Source: Paenibacillus phytorum (GTDB taxonomy: Bacteria; Bacillota; Bacilli; Paenibacillales; NBRC-103111). From it: a DNA stretch of 64,000 nucleotides. This document shows positions 16,983-24,942 of this stretch, piece after piece. The stretch is taken from NCBI RefSeq assembly GCF_013141715.1, contig NZ_WHOA01000220.1:1-64000 (forward strand), given 5' to 3'. The position numbers and the translations under genes were made by a program. Within the stretch, counting starts at the first letter, position 1. Every line of letters begins with the position of its first letter. Under the pieces are notes generated by a model. That model saw nothing but the letters and a program-made list of their open reading frames with translations. It was not told the DNA's origin and made no database searches.

Positions 16983-17111
16983 CCTTTCAATTGTATATGC
17001 TAATATGCTTCGTTCATAAGCAATTTATTCGTTGGCATATATAAATTTGCCGGGTCCGTATTCGCTTTAGCCATCACTGCCATTGGCCATTGAAAGAGGA
17101 ATTTGTAGGTC

Positions 17112-17149
17112 TTGACAAACTATACTGTAATATTTATAATTACAGTATA
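17112..17149 (+). promoter_or_regulatory. Consensus promoter overlapping an 11-bp inverted repeat
   Basis: TTGACA (17112-17117), a 17-base spacer and TATAAT (17135-17140) make a perfect sigma-A consensus. The inverted repeat TATACTGTAAT (17121-17131) / ATTACAGTATA (17139-17149) covers the spacer, part of the -10 and the start region. Such a strong promoter masked by an exact palindrome indicates tight repression of the gene at 17188. Confidence 0.8.
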
Positions 17150-17187
17150 AAGTCCTTACAAAAAATAAGCTAATGGCGGTGATGATC

Positions 17188-17559
17188 ATGAACTTTGTAA
17201 TCAGTGATTGGGTTGTGGCAACTACAAATGAAGATGAATTGCTGCATGGTTATATTGAGTCTATTGATGTGCTGTTAGGCGTTGCTCGGGTGCACGTTAT
17301 TGCATCGGATCGTGAAACTGCCATCGGAAAAACAATGGAAGTAAGCAGTCAAGACATAAAAAAATTGCCGGTAAGCCAGTTTGATATAGAAGATCAAGTA
17401 AAGAGCTTGATTGATGTGGCGTTAACAACGAGAGACGAGCGATGGTTCAATGAATTATCAGCGAAATTATTCGCTATTCAACAAAATAGCTCGAAACGCG
17501 GCGAGCTTGATGTATTTCCATCCTATTATCATAACCGTTTGGGTGTTGATCAGTTTTAA
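17188..17559 (+). CDS. IDEAL-domain protein
   Basis: 123 residues. The N-terminal part (about 1-60) is a small beta-rich domain starting NFVISDWVVATTNEDELLHG. The C-terminal part has the IDEAL motif, LIDVALTTRDERWFNELSAKL (about 73-93), matching the family pattern of ID-x-AL followed by D and W/F-x-x-L. IDEAL domains occur in short Bacillus proteins and in ComK; they mediate protein binding or regulated proteolysis in known cases. ATG at 17188 is chosen over 17173 because GGCGGTGAT lies correctly before it. The promoter is a full consensus with an operator-like palindrome. Confidence 0.75.
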   Translation: MNFVISDWVVATTNEDELLHGYIESIDVLLGVARVHVIASDRETAIGKTMEVSSQDIKKLPVSQFDIEDQVKSLIDVALTTRDERWFNELSAKLFAIQQNSSKRGELDVFPSYYHNRLGVDQF

Positions 17560-17576
17560 TGGGGCGAATCAAAGAA

Positions 17577-17623
17577 ATAGCCAATCCAAGAGACATGTTG
17601 TCCTAATGGATTGGCTGTTTAAT
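17577..17623 (+). terminator. Intrinsic terminator
   Basis: AGCCAATCCA (17579-17588) pairs exactly with 17607-17616, followed by GTTTAATT. It lies between the IDEAL gene and the convergent exonuclease and may act for both. Confidence 0.65.
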
Positions 17624-17636
17624 TATATTTTCCCGC

Positions 17637-18416
17637 TTATTGAATAGGTGCCTTGTTTGAGACTTGTTTTTCTTTCGTGATTTCCGCGGCAAAAAGAGTC
17701 TGTAGTTCTGTGACTTTTCTGGGATCGGTAAGTGTCACTTTGTCAGCGAAATAATGTTCAACGAGCAGTTCCCACGTAGGAGTTACCTTTTGAGCTGTCA
17801 TGGCTCGAATAGCGGTCTTAACCAGTCTTCGTTCCTTGGCGTTAGCGTACACGTCAATGTACTGCTGTTTGCGTTCGAAATCTAACTCCGTAAAAATAGC
17901 CCGAAATACTTCAGCTGTCATACGCGCGTCGTCTAATGCCCTGTGAGCGGAGCCTTCAGCAGCAATATTAAGATCGAGCAAAGCAGCCTCGACACTGACA
18001 TCATTCGTCACATTTTTATAGCGGATAAACCCTTTCAGTAGATCAAAATAGCTGGCCGCCATCCAGTAAGCATCATCTAACTTATGCATCCGCGTATCAA
18101 ACACGATGCGTTTCAAATCTTCGCCACCCCAGGTGACTAGAAGGAAATCTTCACTTTTATTTAGCCAGTCTATGAAATCCGTAATGACTTTACGAAAGCC
18201 GTCGGCTTGATCGATATCTTCTTGGGGGATGCCCGTTTTTTTCTTGATAAACCCATTCAATTTGGAGAAATAAACAGGTTTGACTAGCGATGAAAACTCA
18301 TCAATAGCCTGTAGGGAGGAATCTAATCGGACTGCTCCAATTTCAATAACCTCCATAGGTAAATCGCTCGCAAACTTGCGACCGTTGAATTCAATGTCCA
18401 AAATAATGTAGTCCAT
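17637..18416 (-). CDS. DEDDh 3-prime-5-prime exonuclease (KapD-like)
   Basis: 259 residues. The DEDDh exonuclease fold shows DIEF near residue 6 (first Asp and Glu), a middle Asp region, and HRALDDARMTAEVF near 160 (His and last Asp). This is the same family as DnaQ epsilon and KapD and acts on single-stranded nucleic acid ends, probably RNA or DNA trimming. The C-terminal 80 residues are an extra helical region. The frame extends to 18449, but ATG at 18416 has a G-rich site (GGGGGCC) before it and starts directly at MDYIILDIEF. It ends convergent with the IDEAL gene. Confidence 0.85.
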   Translation of the reverse strand: MDYIILDIEFNGRKFASDLPMEVIEIGAVRLDSSLQAIDEFSSLVKPVYFSKLNGFIKKKTGIPQEDIDQADGFRKVITDFIDWLNKSEDFLLVTWGGEDLKRIVFDTRMHKLDDAYWMAASYFDLLKGFIRYKNVTNDVSVEAALLDLNIAAEGSAHRALDDARMTAEVFRAIFTELDFERKQQYIDVYANAKERRLVKTAIRAMTAQKVTPTWELLVEHYFADKVTLTDPRKVTELQTLFAAEITKEKQVSNKAPIQ

Positions 18417-18464
18417 GTTGTGGCCCCCGTTCTGTCTCTGTGCTTCCATTCTATCAGAAAATGC

Positions 18465-19616
18465 CTAGGATACCAGCTTCCGTTTTCCATAGACCGTATT
18501 TAGAACGAAACTAAAGAGTAGGCCTGCAAAGGACATCCCTGAAATCCATAGATATAATTGTTTCCCGCCAAAGCTTTCGTAGAACCAACCACCCAGATAG
18601 GAAGCGACGATACCCGATACGCCAAAGAAAAGGATCGCAAGCACAGTCTGTCCCGTTGCACGCCATTCTTCAGGAACAATACGGTATAAATATTGGATAG
18701 CCGCTGAATAAAAAATCGGGAACGTGAAGGTTTGCAGCAGCTGAAGATACACGAGAATATGAGGATCAGTCACCCATGCAGATAGAAAAAAACGAATGAA
18801 ATAAAACACAGCGGCGAAAGAAATGATCGCTAACTCTTTTCCTTTGCGAAGCCACCAAAAGCTTAGAGCGAATACGAGAATTTCGCTTCCTGCTGCTAGA
18901 AACCAGGCCAAACCGACCATGTCGGGGGTGCCGCCTAATTTTCGAATATAGACGCCAAGAAAAGTATCGTTGATCCGTTGAGGCACGGCAACAATAAAGA
19001 TAAGTAACATAAACCAAATGGTTTCTTTATTGCTTAAGAAATTGCGTAGACTTTTTAGAGAGATCGGTTTCCCAGTTACAGGCGCATCAGGCAATGGCAA
19101 GCAGATTAGAATGCTAATGATACCTATTCCAGCGAACAAGAACGCCAAACTATTGATTCCAAAATATTGAGTGGTATAACCAACGGCCAAAGACATGACC
19201 GCATAACCAACAGCTCCGAAGGTTCGAATGGAACCGTAGCTTACCCCGTTAGCCTCAGCTGTTTGGAAATTTAGACTTTCTGTCAGGGGATCGAGAGGCA
19301 TTAAGAAAAAATACATAAGCATCGTAAAAAGAAGAAGCACAACAAAGCTGGATGAGGCGTATAACAAGTACCCCACAATGGTTGAACAACCTAAGAGGAG
19401 TAACATAACCTTCTTAATTGTCTTCGTTCGATCACTGATCATTCCCCATAAAGGTTGCGAGAAGATGGCAATGAAGCCTCCCGTTCCTATAATGAGACCA
19501 ATCTTTGTTGCTGGAAGCCCTTGCGCATCTAAATAGACGGGAAGAAATGAAACAAACATAGCCAGAAGTGCAAAATACAAAAAGTTAAACGAACGCAATA
19601 AATTTGAAGAATTCAT
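18465..19616 (-). CDS. MFS transporter (3-phenylpropionate permease / LacY-like subgroup)
   Basis: 383 residues and twelve predicted membrane helices. The loop motif GMISDRTKTIKK near residue 60 is the MFS loop 2-3 signature, and the sequence opens with NLLRSFNFLYFALLAMFVSFLPVYLDAQGLP, typical of the MFS_1-like (HcaT/YcaD-like) group. The substrate is unknown. It lies 48 bases upstream of the exonuclease gene in the same direction and could share its transcript. Confidence 0.85.
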   Translation of the reverse strand: MNSSNLLRSFNFLYFALLAMFVSFLPVYLDAQGLPATKIGLIIGTGGFIAIFSQPLWGMISDRTKTIKKVMLLLLGCSTIVGYLLYASSSFVVLLLFTMLMYFFLMPLDPLTESLNFQTAEANGVSYGSIRTFGAVGYAVMSLAVGYTTQYFGINSLAFLFAGIGIISILICLPLPDAPVTGKPISLKSLRNFLSNKETIWFMLLIFIVAVPQRINDTFLGVYIRKLGGTPDMVGLAWFLAAGSEILVFALSFWWLRKGKELAIISFAAVFYFIRFFLSAWVTDPHILVYLQLLQTFTFPIFYSAAIQYLYRIVPEEWRATGQTVLAILFFGVSGIVASYLGGWFYESFGGKQLYLWISGMSFAGLLFSFVLNTVYGKRKLVS

Positions 19617-19715
19617 GATGACCTTAACCTTCCTAGATAAATTAGCACAATGCTGTTGTAAAACTACATTCTAACATGTCATGGTAAAGAATCCAAAGTA
19701 AATTAAAGCGATTCT

Positions 19716-20510
19716 TCAGAGACGTACCTCGGATGGATTCATCCCCGTTACTTTTTTGAACTGTCGACTAAAGAAATAAATGCTCCGATAGCCAAGGGCT
19801 TCCGAAACTTCCCCAACATTCATGCCAAGTCTGAGAAGATAAGCAGCACGTTCGATTCTTTTCTGAATGATATAGGACTCAATCGTTTGCCCTATGATTT
19901 CTTTGAATTTAAGTGAGAAGTAGCGAGGTGAAAGGTGCGCTTGTTTGGCTAAGTCGTGGATACTATGTTGGTGCCCCGGATCTTGTATGATATGGGCCGC
20001 AATATCCATCATCACCCGATTCATAGAACGGCGAGCAGGATCACCTTTCGCTTGGTTACCTGGGGTTTGGCGTTCAAACATGAGCAATAACAATCGAAGC
20101 AGCATCACGGCTTCTTCGTTATGTCCATAAGCGCCAGTCAACCGAACATGTATGAAACGGTCCAAGTAGGGCTCATGAAATTCAGAGGGGTCAAAATGGA
20201 CGAAAGAGGGAAGAGACACTAGCGGGAATGCTGTATCTATCGTGTTGAAGTGGATATAGGTAACCGTAAGGGGGTGCTGTTGGTTATGTTTGGCGCTCGT
20301 TAAATCTCCAGGACGAAAGAGAAAACAATCCCCTTTACGGACATGGTAGTGTTTACCATTCAGGCTAACCTCACCTTCGCCGTCCCATACATACCAGAAG
20401 TCGTAATCATGGAATGGCTCATGTTCACGGCTCCATTTCCAGTTAGGTTCACAGATGACTTTGCCGAAATAACTGTCTAGGACGAGCTCCTGTGATGTGA
20501 AAACAGACAT
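19716..20510 (-). CDS. AraC-family transcriptional regulator
   Basis: 264 residues. The N-terminal cupin-like sensing domain (about 20-120, with HYHVRKGDCFLFRPGD) is followed by two AraC helix-turn-helix motifs: HDLAKQAHLSPRYFSLKFKEIIG near 185 and VSEALGYRSIYFFSRQFKKVTGMNP near 237. Such regulators usually bind a sugar or sugar-derived ligand. It is divergent from the phytanoyl-CoA-dioxygenase gene, with two palindromes in the shared intergenic region, so it most likely controls the 20643-23344 cluster. Confidence 0.9.
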   Translation of the reverse strand: MSVFTSQELVLDSYFGKVICEPNWKWSREHEPFHDYDFWYVWDGEGEVSLNGKHYHVRKGDCFLFRPGDLTSAKHNQQHPLTVTYIHFNTIDTAFPLVSLPSFVHFDPSEFHEPYLDRFIHVRLTGAYGHNEEAVMLLRLLLLMFERQTPGNQAKGDPARRSMNRVMMDIAAHIIQDPGHQHSIHDLAKQAHLSPRYFSLKFKEIIGQTIESYIIQKRIERAAYLLRLGMNVGEVSEALGYRSIYFFSRQFKKVTGMNPSEVRL

Positions 20511-20554
20511 GAAAGATTTCCTCCGATTTATGTAAAATAGTGCAAACAGTGATG

Positions 20555-20618
20555 TGCATTAATGCATTTAGTTTACTACCTTCCGTTCCTATAATAAAGA
20601 TAGGAGTAAACAAATAAT
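20555..20618. promoter_or_regulatory. Palindromes and promoter between the AraC gene and the dioxygenase
   Basis: TGCATTAATGCA at 20555-20566 is a perfect 12-bp palindrome. GTTTACTACCT near 20571-20581 and AGGAGTAAAC near 20608-20617 form an imperfect inverted repeat flanking TATAAT at 20590-20595, which has TTTAGT 17 bases upstream. They are candidate AraC-regulator and RNA-polymerase sites for the dioxygenase operon. Confidence 0.5.
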
Positions 20619-20642
20619 TTAAAGCGGAAGGGGTTATCCCAA

Positions 20643-21470
20643 ATGTCAGAAATAAGTTCTCCTGAAGAAATCTCGGCGCAGCTTTATCGGTATGATCGCA
20701 TTGCGGATATATGGAATGGCTTTGAAAACTGGGGTAAAGATCAGCTCGAGCAATACCGGAAAGATGGCTATGCGGCAATAGAGCATGTACTCAATGAGAA
20801 AGAAATCGAGGATGCGAAGATAGCGCTGTATGAGATTATTTTTGTAGATGACAAAGGGGCACAAATTCAGTTCACGAAACCAAGCAGTGAATTGAAAACG
20901 GAAGAAGAACGTGAACTAGCAATTCGTAAAGTCAGCGAGTTTGTCGATAGGGATGAACGGCTCAAACAGATTGCCTACCATCCTGCTATACTCGCGGCGG
21001 TGCGAGATATACTTGGCGAGGAGCCGCGTCTTGTCCAGGATATGGCCTTGCTCAAGCCTCCACATGGAGGGGGTGAAAAACCATGGCATCAGGACATGGC
21101 TTATGGAAACCTTGCTTATGAGAAAGCAGTGGTAGGCGTATGGATTGCTTTGGATGAAGCAGCGCTGGATAATGGCTGCATGCATGTTATTCCTGGTTCG
21201 CACGCGGATGGCGCAACGCCGCATTATGCAGTTCGGGATTGGCAAATTTGCGATTCACATGTTGCTGTTGAGAAGGATGTAGCAGTGCCATTATTGCCAG
21301 GCGGAATCCTAATGTTCCACGGTTTACTTAAACATGGGACACCTTATAATCTTTCTCCGAAGAAACGGCGCGCCCTGCAGTTTCATTATGTTGGTTCGTC
21401 CGTTTCTAAACTAACGCCAAAAGAGTATAAACGTTTCTTCACCAATGAAATGAGCGGAGCCGAGTGTTAA
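20643..21470 (+). CDS. Phytanoyl-CoA dioxygenase family protein
   Basis: 275 residues of the PhyH-type Fe(II)/2-oxoglutarate dioxygenase fold. The iron-binding HxD is in KPWHQDMAY near residue 152, the distal His in LKHGTPYN near 230, with an Arg in KRRALQFHY for 2-oxoglutarate. Gly-rich GGGEKPWHQ and PGSHADGATPH are also conserved. The substrate is not phytanoyl-CoA necessarily; bacterial members hydroxylate many small molecules. It heads a three-gene plus-strand run with an SMP-30 protein and an MBL hydrolase and is divergent from an AraC regulator. Confidence 0.88.
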   Translation: MSEISSPEEISAQLYRYDRIADIWNGFENWGKDQLEQYRKDGYAAIEHVLNEKEIEDAKIALYEIIFVDDKGAQIQFTKPSSELKTEEERELAIRKVSEFVDRDERLKQIAYHPAILAAVRDILGEEPRLVQDMALLKPPHGGGEKPWHQDMAYGNLAYEKAVVGVWIALDEAALDNGCMHVIPGSHADGATPHYAVRDWQICDSHVAVEKDVAVPLLPGGILMFHGLLKHGTPYNLSPKKRRALQFHYVGSSVSKLTPKEYKRFFTNEMSGAEC

Positions 21471-21488
21471 TTGATATTAGCATGTGGT

Positions 21489-21555
21489 CAGTACGTGTTC
21501 TGACATTCAAAGAGGATTAAGATGAGTACATGTTCTGACATACAAGAAGATTAGA
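21489..21555. repeat. Imperfect tandem direct repeat, two units of about 35 bases
   Basis: AGTACGTGTTCTGACATTCA from 21490 recurs as AGTACATGTTCTGACATACA from 21525, followed by similar AAGAGGATTA / AGAAGATTAG. Both units lie between the dioxygenase and SMP-30 genes. The function is unknown; a paired regulator site or a recent local duplication would fit. Confidence 0.7.
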
Positions 21556-21629
21556 ACTCGTTAGCAACTTCCTGCATCTTCCAATCTCTATGATGACGGT
21601 TTACAATTAGAGAGAGGAGTTGATGCATA

Positions 21630-22532
21630 ATGGGATCACCAATCGTGCAACTGGTACTTGATGCCAAAGCCACATTGGCTGAAGGTCCGTGCTGGAATGC
21701 GGAACAGCGTTTGTTGTATTGGGTTGATATTATAGGAAAAAAATTTGGTAGGTTTGATCCTGAAACAGGGCTTAACGAAGATTTTCCCATTGGGGAATTT
21801 GTCGGTGCTGTTGTCTGTGCGGGCGAAAATGAGGTTGTGTTAGCGACACAATCTGGATTCCAAACGTACCAGATGGAGCATGGCAAGCTTACGCCCCTTG
21901 TTGATCCAGAATCTCATTTACCTGAAAATCGGTTTAACGATGGGAAATGTGATGCTAACGGACGATTCTGGGCGGGCACCATGGAGATTATAGAAAAAGA
22001 GGCAACAGGTGCACTCTATGTGCTAGAAACGGATCACAGTTATCGCAAGGTTTACGAGGGAGTGGGCGTTTCCAACGGGATCTCTTGGAGCTTAGATGAG
22101 AAAGAGATGTACTATATCGATTCTATGAAAAAGCTTGTGATCGCTTTTGAGTATGAGGCGGATAAAGGAGAAATTAGCAACCCGAGAATACTGATCGATT
22201 TTAGGAATGAAAAAGGGTTCCCAGATGGGATGACGATTGATGAAGAAGGGATGCTGTGGATCGCCCATTGGGATGGTTGGCAGGTGTCCCGTTGGAATCC
22301 CCGTACAGGTCAAAAGATAGACAGCATTGCCATACCCGCAGCTAAAGCAACTTCCTGTGTTTTCGGTGGAGACGAACTTGACACCTTGTACGTTACGACC
22401 GCCCGCAAGGGTCTTCTGGAGGATCAAGTGGGGGATCAGCCACATGCTGGAGGGATTTTTGCGGTAAAGCCAGGTGTAAGAGGCACGAAGACGCATTCAT
22501 TCGGAGTACAGCATGAGGAACGGAAAGGGTAG
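21630..22532 (+). CDS. SMP-30/gluconolactonase/LRE family protein
   Basis: 300 residues of the six-bladed SMP-30 beta-propeller. Family blocks include LAEGPCWNAEQRLLYWVDI near residue 15 (metal-binding Glu), NDGKCDANGRFWAGTM near 105, VSNGISWSLDEKEMYYIDS near 150, and GFPDGMTIDEEGMLWIAHWDG near 205 (metal-binding Asn and Asp). Such enzymes hydrolyse sugar lactones such as glucono- or arabinolactone with a divalent metal. ATG follows GAGAGGAGTTGATGC. It is six bases upstream of the UlaG-like gene, so they are co-translated. Confidence 0.9.
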   Translation: MGSPIVQLVLDAKATLAEGPCWNAEQRLLYWVDIIGKKFGRFDPETGLNEDFPIGEFVGAVVCAGENEVVLATQSGFQTYQMEHGKLTPLVDPESHLPENRFNDGKCDANGRFWAGTMEIIEKEATGALYVLETDHSYRKVYEGVGVSNGISWSLDEKEMYYIDSMKKLVIAFEYEADKGEISNPRILIDFRNEKGFPDGMTIDEEGMLWIAHWDGWQVSRWNPRTGQKIDSIAIPAAKATSCVFGGDELDTLYVTTARKGLLEDQVGDQPHAGGIFAVKPGVRGTKTHSFGVQHEERKG

Positions 22533-22537
22533 GTTCT

Positions 22538-23344
22538 ATGTCAAATGAGAACAGACATTTAAAGATTCAGTATATCGGTCAGGTCGGCGTTATTCTGCGT
22601 AAAAACGATACCGCTATAGTCATCGATCCTTATTTGACGGATTCTGTTGATCAGCTTCCTGGGTTTCCCGAGGGCTTTTGGCAGCGGAGGTATGCGCCTC
22701 CTGTGAAGCCGGAGACATTAACGGATTTGGATCTCGTGCTTTGTACGCATGAGCATATGGACCACATGGATCCAGACACGCTGAGGGCTATTGCCTTGGC
22801 ATCGCCCAAATGCCAGTTTGGTGCTCCGAAGTCGTGTTTGCCTATGTTGGAGGCGATCGGCATTTCAGCAGAGCGGCTGCATGCGCTTGGGACTCAGGAG
22901 GCATTTCAATACGGCGCTGAACTGATCATTCACCCCATTCCAGCTTGGCACGAGGAGCGAGTGCGAGATGGTGAAGGCTGGGATCACTACTTGGGCTACA
23001 TCTTACAGTGGGATGGATTGTGCATTTATCATGCAGGGGATACGCTTCTGACGGAGGAGTTAGTCGAGGCGTTGTCCGGCTTCATCATCGATGTAGGTTT
23101 TTTGCCGATTAACGGAAGGGACATTTTCCGCAATCGCCTCGGTATCGTCGGCAACATGAACGCTCTGGAAGCGCCAGACCTAGCGGCTCACCTGAAGTTC
23201 GACACCGTTGTGCCTGTGCACTTCGATATGTATGCAAACAATAGTGAAGGGATCGCTCCCTTCGTGGACCGTTTGTATCAGAAGCATCCAGGACAGAAGT
23301 TTCATATTTTCCAACCGGGTGAGACACTGATATATGTGAAGTAG
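22538..23344 (+). CDS. UlaG-like MBL-fold hydrolase
   Basis: 268 residues of the metallo-beta-lactamase fold, UlaG (L-ascorbate-6-phosphate lactonase) type. The metal motif HEHMDHMD is near residue 69, HAGDTLL near 165, and DTVVPVHFDMY near 225. In this family the enzymes open lactones or phosphodiester-like bonds of sugar derivatives. It is last of the AraC-controlled run, with the SMP-30 lactonase immediately upstream, suggesting that two lactone-opening steps follow an oxidation. The substrate is inferred only as a sugar-acid lactone. Confidence 0.85.
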   Translation: MSNENRHLKIQYIGQVGVILRKNDTAIVIDPYLTDSVDQLPGFPEGFWQRRYAPPVKPETLTDLDLVLCTHEHMDHMDPDTLRAIALASPKCQFGAPKSCLPMLEAIGISAERLHALGTQEAFQYGAELIIHPIPAWHEERVRDGEGWDHYLGYILQWDGLCIYHAGDTLLTEELVEALSGFIIDVGFLPINGRDIFRNRLGIVGNMNALEAPDLAAHLKFDTVVPVHFDMYANNSEGIAPFVDRLYQKHPGQKFHIFQPGETLIYVK

Positions 23345-23508
23345 TGAAGGTCTTCTTTCGAAGAGAAAGTTATGGAAGCTATCATAAACGTGATTTACAT
23401 CGCTACGGAGTCACTTTTCGGCGCTCCCCACACTTTAGCGATGAAATTCATCGTCTCAGCAGATATTTCAAAGGCTGCGGGTCCAGTTACTATGTTTTAA
23501 ACACGTAA
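23344..23508 (+). CDS. Possible small ORF after the UlaG-like gene (54 aa)
   Basis: GTG at 23344 shares a base with the previous stop codon and opens 54 codons with an unusual Tyr, Arg and His content (FFRRESYGSYHKRDLHRYG, then RLSRYFKGCGSSYY). No ribosome binding site of good quality precedes it, and 54 open codons can arise by chance. I recognise no family. Confidence 0.2.
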   Translation: MKVFFRRESYGSYHKRDLHRYGVTFRRSPHFSDEIHRLSRYFKGCGSSYYVLNT

Positions 23509-23512
23509 TCTG

Positions 23513-23536
23513 CAAAAAGGACTACATCCCTTTTTA
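23513..23536 (-). terminator. Short terminator at the end of the chromate transporter
   Basis: On the minus strand AAAAAGG-GATGTAGT-CCTTTTT forms a short hairpin with T-rich tail, overlapping the stop codon of the chrA gene. The stem is AT-rich and weak. Confidence 0.35.
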
Positions 23537-24733
23537 TAAATAATACAAAGCTTCACCCGCAACTGCCCCTAAGAGAACGATGCACCAAGGCGGTAATTTC
23601 CAGAACACCAGCAGGCCAAATAGCACGATTACTAATGCAAAATCATAAGGACGAATAATGGCGGTTGTCCACAGCGGGTTATAAAGTGCTGCGAGCAGGA
23701 TACCGACAACGGCCGCATTAATGCCTACGAAAGCACTTTGAATTTTGACATTTGCTCGTAATGAATTCCAAAAAGGCAAAGCCCCTATTATCAGGAGATA
23801 AGCAGGTAGGAAAATGGCCAAGGTTCCCACGATAGCCCCTCTGAATCCGTCAAACATAGCGCCCAAGTACGTGCCAAATGTAAAAAGCGGACCCGGAACT
23901 GCCTGCGTAGCCCCATATCCAGCCAGGAATACTTCTTTACTTACCCAACCTTGCGGGACAACTTCGCGTTCCAAAAGGGGGAGAATGACATGGCCGCCGC
24001 CGAAAACCAAGGAACCCACCCGATAAAACGAATCGAAAAGGGATAAGAGCTGCGATTGCCATAGACCGCTGAGAATTGGAAGTAGCAAGAGCAGCAGTGC
24101 ATACAGGACCAAGCAAAAAATCGCAACAGAGCGATGAACGCGCACTTGAATGGTACTGTTTTCTTGGTTGGAAACGGTTTTGTAGGCAAACAGCCCGATG
24201 ATTCCGGCGAGTACAATAATAACAACTTGGCTATAAACAGCCTGCCATAGCAAGGTTACCGATGCGGCTGCAATGGCTATGGAGGCCGTGCTTTTATCGG
24301 ACGCTAGCTTTTTTCCCATACTGAGAACAGCTTGTGCAACGATGGCAACGGCGACGATTTTGAGACCGTGGATCCAACCGGTGCTGCTCACATCCATGGC
24401 TTTCATCAGTAGGGAAAAGAGTAGTAAGAGGATGATGGAAGGTAACGTAAATCCTAGCCAAGCAGCCGCGCCTCCCAACAATCCAGCTCGGATTGTACCG
24501 ATACCAACACCTACTTGACTGCTGGCTGGGCCTGGTAGAAATTGGCATAGAGCAACGAGATCGGCGTAGCTTTTCTCATCCATCCATTTACGTTTCTGGA
24601 TATACTCGTTGTGAAAATAGCCCAGATGGGCTATGGGACCACCGAAGGACGTCAATCCTAATTTTGTTGAGACGAGAAATACTTCAAGCAATGCTTTTCG
24701 TTTACTTTGCTGTGGTTTTGCAGCGGTGTCCAA
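23534..24733 (-). CDS. chrA: Chromate transporter, long-chain ChrA with two CHR domains
   Basis: 399 residues with about twelve helices. It carries two homologous CHR domains: the first opens STKLGLTSFGGPIAHLGYFHNEYI with LCQFLPGPASSQVGVGIG, and the second has FYRVGSLVFGGGHVILPLLEREVV near residue 240 with GYGATQAVPGPLFTFGTYLG. ChrA proteins export chromate through the inner membrane, although many are annotated by homology alone. It is a single gene between the UlaG-like operon and the sigma-54-type regulator. Confidence 0.92.
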   Translation of the reverse strand: MDTAAKPQQSKRKALLEVFLVSTKLGLTSFGGPIAHLGYFHNEYIQKRKWMDEKSYADLVALCQFLPGPASSQVGVGIGTIRAGLLGGAAAWLGFTLPSIILLLLFSLLMKAMDVSSTGWIHGLKIVAVAIVAQAVLSMGKKLASDKSTASIAIAAASVTLLWQAVYSQVVIIVLAGIIGLFAYKTVSNQENSTIQVRVHRSVAIFCLVLYALLLLLLPILSGLWQSQLLSLFDSFYRVGSLVFGGGHVILPLLEREVVPQGWVSKEVFLAGYGATQAVPGPLFTFGTYLGAMFDGFRGAIVGTLAIFLPAYLLIIGALPFWNSLRANVKIQSAFVGINAAVVGILLAALYNPLWTTAIIRPYDFALVIVLFGLLVFWKLPPWCIVLLGAVAGEALYYL

Positions 24734-24942
24734 CCTATTTCCTCCTCAATTACGTTTGATTAACATCTAAGTCATTTAAGTGTATCGGAAATTGCAACTC
24801 GATTCTACCGTTTAACACAAATAATATAGCAATGAGGACCATCCGGAATACTCTCTACACATATAAAAGGATCATGAACTCTACTTAAGTAGAAATCATG
24901 ATCCTTTTCGTAACACGAAATACGTGAGTTCTTCAAATCATA

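Noticed and set aside
22092-22496. 134-codon minus-strand ORF opposite the SMP-30 gene
   Set aside because: It runs antisense to a clear enzyme frame, has no homology I can see, and no ribosome binding site; it is a shadow.
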